From positions 10,870,501 through 10,934,500 of the forward strand of contig CANTUV010000062.1 in the NCBI GenBank assembly GCA_947685225.1: 64,000 nt of DNA, in the 5' to 3' direction. Within the stretch, counting starts at the first letter, position 1. Each line of letters opens with the position of its first letter. The notes below the pieces were generated by a model. That model was not told the origin of the DNA. It saw only the letters and a list, made by a program, of their open reading frames with translations, and did no database searches. Positions 57,305 through 64,000 of this stretch are shown one piece after another. The DNA is from Garcia nutans. Taxonomy: Eukaryota > Streptophyta > Magnoliopsida > Malpighiales > Euphorbiaceae. Both the position numbers and the translations under genes were made by a program.

Positions 57305-57690
57305 GTTTGAAATGTCCTCATCACACTTCTCTCCTTTAGCCAGTGGAGACATTCACATGCTTTATTAGACAAATCTTCCTTGACCTTGTGGTATGGTCGA
57401 AAAAAGGATAAGCATTCAACTTGCAAGGAAGGCGTACATGATAGGTAGATTTGCCTACTTTCTTCAAAATTAGCAAGGGACCAACGAACTTACTTGCCAA
57501 TGCCTTAGACACTCCACCTAGTGACTCAAGTATGTTGGACTAAAGTCTTACCATCACAAGGTCACCTTTCTATAAATTTTCTTAGGTTTTTCTTCATAGC
57601 ACTTTCCTTCCCTTTTTAACTATCCTGCCATGCCTAGTCTATGTCGCAATGGCTTTAGGGCACTAACTTTAGCTTCCTTAGCATTAATTC
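57305..57690 (-). pseudogene. Element F integrase C-terminus
   Basis: The minus strand gives, in shifting frames, EAKVSALKPLRHRLGMAG (about 57680), a DLVMV-like segment, then SKALASKFVGPLLILKKVGK (GPF motif) and TYHVRLPCKLNAYPFFDH. It is the end of a gypsy integrase, followed by broken sequence where a chromodomain would lie. It joins directly to protease sequence at about 57690. RT, RNase H, the integrase zinc domain and the catalytic core are therefore deleted. Confidence 0.7.
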
Positions 57691-58249
57691 CCCTTATCGT
57701 AATAATATGGCATGATTCTTATGCTAGATACCCATTAAGTTGCATGACAGAAATAAACCTATAGTTTGATTTCTTAATGTGCCTCATCGAATCACATGGT
57801 CCTTTTTCTCCCCAATGAATAAAAGAGCATCTTTTGCTGGGAAGGGGAAGGCATTTGCTTGCTAGAAGAATGCTAGATTGAGAACCACTTTATAATCATC
57901 TAGGTTGATGATGGAAAAGTCTAGCATACTTGCCCAATCTTCACTGGCATGTCCTTCTCAAAGCTTAGGACAAATTGTTGAGCCAAGTTGACGACTTTAA
58001 TAGTTGCATTCGCCTGTTCAACTTTAAGGCCTAACCATTTGGCCTCAACTTCATCCATGAAATTGTGTGTTTGTAACACCTCCTGACAATCCTCTCAGAA
58101 AACTGACAGAAGATGCTATTTAATATACTAAATAATCCTATAACAATTCAATATTCAGTTCAAAGTAAAAAGATCAACCAAAAATTTTAACAAAGTCTTC
58201 TTTTTAACATTCACTGTCCAAATTTATTTCAACTTAACTCTATATGTTG

Positions 58250-58525
58250 AAAACACTTCTATCTTCCTTTCAATCAATCTCAACTCTAATTTCTCCAATT
58301 AATCAACAATCAATCACAATCCAAGTCTAATATCATATACTACATCAATCTGTACAATCAAATTCAACTCCAATTTCTTTAATTAATCAACTATCAATCA
58401 CAAACCAAGTCTTATATCATATACTACATCAATCTGTACAATCAAATTCAACTCCAATTTCTTTAAGTAATCAACTATCAATCACAATCCAAGTCGAATA
58501 TCATATACTACATCAATCTGTACAT
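58250..58525. repeat. 84-bp tandem repeat in S2
   Basis: The word CATATACTACATCAATCTGT recurs at 58334, 58418 and 58502, exactly 84 bases apart. Two nearly identical full units, plus partial ones on either side. Confidence 0.95.
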
Positions 58526-59904
58526 ATATATGTTTTACCAGACATTCTCCACAATAAATCCTTATAATGCAAAGACAAGTTCCAAAATAAATAAGAATCC
58601 CATCCAACAATTATAATATTTATAAGCTACAACTTAACCAATAATTATACAGTTGTCATTTATACCAAAATACAACTATGAAAACTACGAATAAATATAT
58701 AATACAATAACTTTACAAAAGGACATCATTTATTCTGCAGTTGATCTTTGAAACCCTAAAACTTCTATTGCCAAAATCTGCTCATGTCCATCTTATTTAC
58801 ATGTCAGAAAAATCTAGCATGCTAAACATAATGCTTAATGGTGCTTGTATATCTATAATTGTTATTTAATATCACAAGTAATTTATTACAATAATAAACG
58901 AAACATATATAATAATTTACATTATCAATCATTTTATTTTCTTTTTAAGTTACTAATGTTCAAATAATATGATCATTTCTTTAAAATTTGGTATAAATTT
59001 ATCAATACTTTTTTTTTAAAATAACAATGATTCAGTTGGAAATCACTTTATTATTTTTGTCACATTAATATTATTATTTAAACACTTAATTATCCCACTC
59101 ATGTAAATTAATACAAACGATTATTATCTAATACGATTAATGTATTAAATTCATTATTATCTTACTTCTCTTTGTAACATTGTAAAATCAATTTATAATT
59201 TAGGGTTAATTTGAATAATTCATCATTTGCTTATAATAGAAAATTGATTTTTTTCTTAACCATATAACTCTTGACCATTTAACATTCTTATTATATATAC
59301 TTATAATTCTATCATCATAAAAGTATGTTTAATCATTTTGTTATACACAAAATAATCTAAGAATTCGATCAAGTATGATTAGCCTTTTTTTGCTACATTT
59401 ATCATTTTAGGGTTTTCTACTTAATCTCTTAAAAGAGTATTTCAGTATCATTACAAACTACTCATTTAACATTCTTCTCTACTTATCATGTTTTTTTCAA
59501 ATTTTCACTTAATAACTACGTATCCTTTTTATTTAATGATATTAAATAATATAATACCTTATATTACAACATAATAATAAATGAAACTTTTTATAGAGTT
59601 TTTAATCACTTTTTAAACAATTAATAAAATTCTTTAATCATTTACATGCAATCTTACATATATATAATATCATTATATTCATTATATATATATATATTAT
59701 ATCTTTACATACATGCATGGGTCTTAATCCATACTATAACATCACATCAAATTATATATATATATATATATCATTTATATTCTTTATTTTACTTGCATGT
59801 ACTCATATTTTTGTAACTTTTACTTTTTTTTAGATAAATTTCACTTATTTCAGTAAATATCATTTATTTGCCTTCATATAATGAGTTTTAAATCCTAAGA
59901 TTGG

Positions 59905-60030
59905 ATAACGGACTCAGTAACAGCAATTAAATGCCTAGTAATATGTCAGTCAGGAGGACCAGTGGCCTAGTAATGGCACAAATGTCTAGTAACAGTAATA
60001 ACACATAGTGTATAGTAACAGTATAGGCGT
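59905..60030. repeat. Short CTAGTAA(T/C)-rich repeats in S2
   Basis: Irregular repeats of GCCTAGTAAT / GTCTAGTAACAG / TATAGTAACAG over about 120 bases. Confidence 0.6.
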
Positions 60031-62150
60031 CCACTCTCTGGATAGCTATTTAATTCGACAACTAGATTTATCACCAATAAAATTTGAGCAATTCAGTCAT
60101 TTTCTCATTTTCAGTCAATAATAACAATTTTATTTTTAACAATTCTTTAAAGTAACAATCCATTTTCTCATTAATCAAATAACAATCAAACCTTAACAAA
60201 TCAATTAAACAAACTTTATATCAATTATCTCTAACATATTTTCATTAATTATCTTTAACTTTTTCATCAATTACATTACTGAACATGTATATTTGGAAAT
60301 ACTTACATATAAAATTATTTCCAATCAAATATCACATAAACTAGTACAACTTAACTAACTTTGCTCATCTATCAATTTTACCTTCTCAAACTCATATTTC
60401 TCATACTACTTGTGATAATTAAATTCTAAAAATATATTCTTTTTCCCCTTGATTAACTCTTTTTAAATATATAAATTTCATAAATTATCATCTTCATTCT
60501 AAGATTGTATACACTATGTATATACTATGTATATCCTTTGTATATAATCTATAGTTTTCTATACATTTATTCATTGAAAACTTCTTCAATTACTACTAAA
60601 ATATTGCTTACTTTCTTTATACAATTAACTCAATGCTTTAAGTAATCCCTAGTTTTAAAATATATTATAAATAATCATTTAATCTCATGTTCAACTTTTA
60701 TTCCATAATCAAAACATTCATCACTTAAATAATTCAAAGGTTCATTTAGACTTGCTTCTAGGTAAAATATCTAGCAAACACACTTTTATATTTTACAAAT
60801 TTAGTTATACTATCAAAGGAGAAAAATTCCATAACCATTTATATCACAACTTAATTCATAGTCAATATATTTTACAATTTAATCCATCATCAAATATTTT
60901 TTGCTAAAAGCATTCCTTAAAAGGAAACTCTTATTTTCCTTATCAATCAATTGTTTTTCAAACTTTAACAATACATTAAAGTAAACCCTTCTTTAATTAA
61001 AACTATACATATTTCATTTTAAACATATGCATCAAATACACTACAAGTAATTACTTTCTTTCAAAATCCTAAACTTTTCCAAAATCCTAAATTTTCCTTA
61101 ACCCTTAACCAACTCTTTAATAGTTGAAAAGTTTCTTCAAGCATAATTTTAAGTTAAGAAAAACATACAAACACACTTAAATTCATTCACAATTAACCCA
61201 TACTCAATCTCTTCCTCTATTGGTTCCATATTCCAGTCTTTTCTCAAATAGTTCAGTTAGTCATTTCTATCACAAACAATTCAATTGTTAGAACTTATCA
61301 ATCTTCCATAAGTAATTAAAATCAAGAAAATCTAAATAATATCAAATTATTAAACACAAAAGCACTAAGCTTCTCAAAAAGCTTTTACCCATACTCTTTC
61401 TTCAAACCCTTGGTTTTAAGATAACTTTTTTTGAAAAAGCACTCATAAAATCATCAAATTCTATCAAAACTATGAATTACTTACTTAAGTTCCTCTGATT
61501 TCTAAGTGAAGAAATGAAGAAGAAGAAGAAAGAATGAAGAAGATGGTGTTGGTTGAGAAGGTGATGTCAGTTTGGCGTTGAAGAAGAGGAAAAAGAAGTC
61601 AATTTTGGTCTTCATATAATATCTTGAGTTTTTATCTCATGTAATACGCGTATCTTAACTTCTGTACTCCTACTTCCTTTAATTATTTATTAATTTAATT
61701 TTTAATTCAGTAAAATCATATAAATAGTGGTTTTAATTATTTTAAAATCCTATTACCTATAATTTATATCCCAATCACTATAGAATTTTATTTTAAGGCC
61801 ATAAAGGTATTTTCATAATTTTCTTTCCACTTTCAAATCCTTTTGGGAAATATCGATTAAATGCATACCCAAATTTGTTTTTCAACTTCTTAAGGCTTAT
61901 CCAACCTTATTTCTGCCAATTCTAAATATTCAAACCTCTCATAATTTCATAATCAGTCCGATATGCACTTATATATACATTTAATATAAGAAATTATTGC
62001 TTTGCAGACATTATAGTGTTGCTCCTGTATAAACCAAGGCAGTGGTTGGCTTGTCATTGATAGTAGCATCAACACACATTGAAACCATTTTCGTCGGGTT
62101 TGGCGGGGATGAGATTAATTAACCAAGCTTTTGGATAGCCTCGAACTGTG

Positions 62151-63400
62151 CTTGGCCTTCCTCCACCAATTGCTTATCCTTTTAGAACTCTATAACCATA
62201 GCATTGTTGGTTTTCATCTTAGGTTAATCACATACCTAATTTGGTCCTTCACAAATGAAACATAGATTCAGAGGCTTAATCATGCTACCTTTGGGGACAT
62301 TGGACTTGCTAGCATCAGGATTATAGCTAGCATATTTGCCTTTATTTTTGCGGCATTATCCTTCCTTTGTCCTTCATTTTCTCTGCCACTCTTTCAGAGT
62401 TGGCCTTCCTTTCCTTGGATTGGGTAGAGAGATTGATGAGAGATTTAACAACTGCAATGGCATCATCAAATGTTTGCACATTGTGTGGCTAAAGCTCTAC
62501 CCTTACCCAATCCTTTAAGCCATTCTTGAAATAAAATAGGGAACCCTTATCTGATAGATCCTCAATTTCCAATACTAGGGTAGTAAACTCCTTGATGTAA
62601 CCAAAGATGCTACCTATCTACCTTAAGCGGCGCAATTTTTCCCTTACTCCCATTTCAGTATTGTGTGGCATGAAGTGCTTCCATAATTCTGCCTTGAATT
62701 GCTCCCAACTATTGAGCACATATAGGCCTTTCTCCTACTCATTGTGTTTCCTTTGCCACCAGAGTTATGCAACATCACAAAGGAATGTAGGGGCATTATT
62801 TATGTGAGTGAAGTTATTACTCACCATACAATCTTAAAGTACTGATAAATGCTAAAGAGAAAGTTATCCACAACCGTGGCACTCCTTGTACCATTGTACA
62901 TGGTTAGCTTGGGCACCTTTGAGGTGTTGTGTCATAGTAGTGGCACTTGTTAACATAAGGCTGCTATGGCGATACTGATCTTAGCCTGTGTAAACATCAT
63001 CTACATTTGCCTAAAGCTCACAGAGCTCTGTCTCTATAAACCCTTGTAAATTACTTAGCTCTTGAGTGAGAGAGAGCACATCCCGCTTGAAGGAATTGTA
63101 AAGGTCCTCAATCATTGCTTTGGCAACTCTTGTAATCTCAGTATTCTCCTTAATAAGATTGTCAAGCTGGTTTCCTAGATCTCTCGGGGTTGCTTTAACA
63201 TATACCATATGCTACTCCAATTCCACTATACAAGGCTCAATGAAGTCACTCATTGCAGGAGCTTTAGATTTGCCATGACATTGTTAAGCTCGCTACTCTT
63301 CTTGCCCACGAACTAGCTTAGGCTGTATTTCCACATTAATAGCACCTTCCTCATTGGCCATCTTCCAAGCTTGCTCCAAGGTAAACATGGTACTTAAGGC
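62151..63400 (-). pseudogene. Element F gag
   Basis: On the minus strand: VYVKATPRDLGNQLDNLIKE, AKAMIEDLYNSFKRDVLSLT and QELSNLQGFIE (63208-63011), an N-terminal coiled-coil-like region. Further down, YIKEFTTLVLEIEDLSDKGS, LFYFKNGLKDWVRVEL and HNVQTFDDA (62605-62455) form the capsid end typical of chromovirus gag. The zinc knuckle near 62250 reads CFICEGPN, the Galadriel C-x2-C-x3-H form with the His replaced by Asn. Stops and frameshifts interrupt it in several places. Confidence 0.82.
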
Positions 63401-63406
63401 CTAGAA

Positions 63407-63423
63407 CCGTTACTTGGATACCA
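63407..63423 (-). other. Primer-binding site of element F
   Basis: The minus strand reads TGGTATCCAAGTAACGG two bases inside the 5' LTR. It starts like the initiator tRNA-Met site TGGTATCAGAGC but diverges after eight bases. Confidence 0.6.
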
Positions 63424-63425
63424 CC

Positions 63426-64000
63426 TATCACCGAATAAACCTTTCTACCTATTAACTTGAGTGATACTTAGCACTTCACTTATTATAAGCCTAGATGATG
63501 TGTGGAGACAGCTTGAGATGAAGAATACACAAGGAGGTTATGAATGGAAATACTTATATTATTATTTAAAATGATATTTATAAGAGTTTGAAAGAATGAT
63601 GTACAAGGGACTAGTATACGTATGAGCTTGATTTACATAATTGGTAACAACATTACAAATGCCTAGCATTGCTTTTTTATAGTTTTTCCACCACCATTTC
63701 TTGTGGTGGAGATTTGTCTGCTTCCATTGACCTAAAATGCATGGAGGAGATCAACCTTCTAAGTGCTTCCATTAATTAGGGTTAGCCTTGCTCAAGCCAA
63801 TTCTGGAACATTCCAGGATCGTAGCAAGTTAGTTGGTCAGCTATGTATACTAACACCCTTCTAGAAAGTCCTACAAAGTCCCCACCAACTTTGAGTAGGC
63901 CTACTGACTTCCCCCAATTGTCTAGGCCACTCTAGCATGCTCTCAGTGCTTCTAAAGGCTTCTAAATTGACTCTCGCTAATAGCTCGCATTGGATAGGCT
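63426..64000 (-). mobile_element. 5' LTR of element F, runs off the window
   Basis: Aligns by eye with 56569 onward (TATCACCG against TGTCACGG at the end, then the shared AGATGATGTGTGGAGACA). The first 575 bases are visible out of an expected 720. Confidence 0.8.

Larger units (their letters stand above)
58072..62015 (-). mobile_element. Solo LTR S2, 3.9 kb, TSD GTGTT
   Basis: The LTR begins TGTAACACCTCCTGAC and ends GCAGACATTATA (CA changed to TA). A perfect target duplication GTGTT flanks it at 58067-58071 and 62016-62020. No internal coding domain. The TGTAACACC start and the GAAGAAGAAGAAG tract near its right end (61514) are shared with the Tekay LTRs S0, S1 and A. The body differs, so it is at most a distant relative. 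Minus orientation is inferred from that resemblance. Confidence 0.88.
57691..62150 (-). pseudogene. Element F protease, split by solo LTR S2
   Basis: The upstream half (62150-62021, minus strand) reads DATINDKPTTALVYTGAT, with YTGA where the active-site DTGA is expected. The downstream half (58066-57700) resumes at THNFMDEVEAKWLGLKVEQ, then DDYKVVLNLAFF and FISVMQLNGYL. The split falls exactly inside the TGATHNF motif, and the 5-bp duplication GTGTT is its codon sequence. Protease would mature the polyprotein; the active-site change and the insertion make it dead. Confidence 0.85.

Noticed and set aside
1..64000. tRNA or rRNA genes
   Set aside because: No cloverleaf A/B box pairs or rRNA-like GC-rich blocks were seen by eye; the tRNA-like words are primer-binding sites.

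Overview
This window is AT-rich nuclear DNA from a flowering plant, most likely a eudicot. Almost all of it is decayed LTR retrotransposons nested in one another. I see one intact host gene, an intronless PR-1 family gene at 55203-55709. There is no rRNA, tRNA or CRISPR array, and no bacterial-style operon. Species cannot be named from the sequence alone.

Layout, with the element names used below. (1) 1-7070: the 3' half of a Ty1/copia Sirevirus-like element C (+). It has an RT/RNase H remnant, a separate env-like reading frame (1429-2745) interrupted only by two TAG codons, several polypurine tracts, and an LTR (3148-7070) that is itself split by a solo Tekay-type LTR, S0 (4173-6874, TSD TTAGT). 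C ends inside the left LTR of the next element. (2) 7071-45993: an outer Tat/Ogre-lineage Ty3/gypsy element B, on the minus strand. It has LTRs at 7071-8894 and 44891-45993, an integrase remnant, and a plant-mobile-domain (PMD) gene lying antisense to it. B is split by an old solo LTR, S1 (13002-16266 plus 41240-41303). S1 is split by a complete-length Tekay chromovirus A, minus strand (LTRs 16267-19214 and 38198-41234, TSD TATAC). A is split in its RT domain by a second Tat/Ogre element D, plus strand (21230 to about 35499), which carries its own antisense PMD gene with recognisable introns. That is four nesting levels. (3) 45994-48225: AT-rich DNA without genes. (4) 48226-53190: a decayed Galadriel-type chromovirus E (+) without a visible 3' LTR. 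(5) 53190-56568: the PR-1 gene and its flanks. (6) 56569 to beyond 64000: a second Galadriel-type element F (-). Its RT and most of its integrase are deleted, and its protease is split by a 3.9-kb solo LTR, S2 (58072-62015, TSD GTGTT).

None of the retrotransposons looks autonomous: each has several stops, frameshifts, deletions or damaged catalytic residues. Nesting order and target-site duplications give the relative insertion history: B, then S1, then A, then D on one branch; B, then C, then S0 on another; F, then S2 on a third. The parts most worth a second look are the env-like frame with its own promoter-like region, the two antisense PMD genes, the conserved hairpins around hypervariable repeats in the Tekay LTRs, and a fold-back duplication at the D/A junction. 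All family assignments rest on recognising motifs by eye. No database search was possible.
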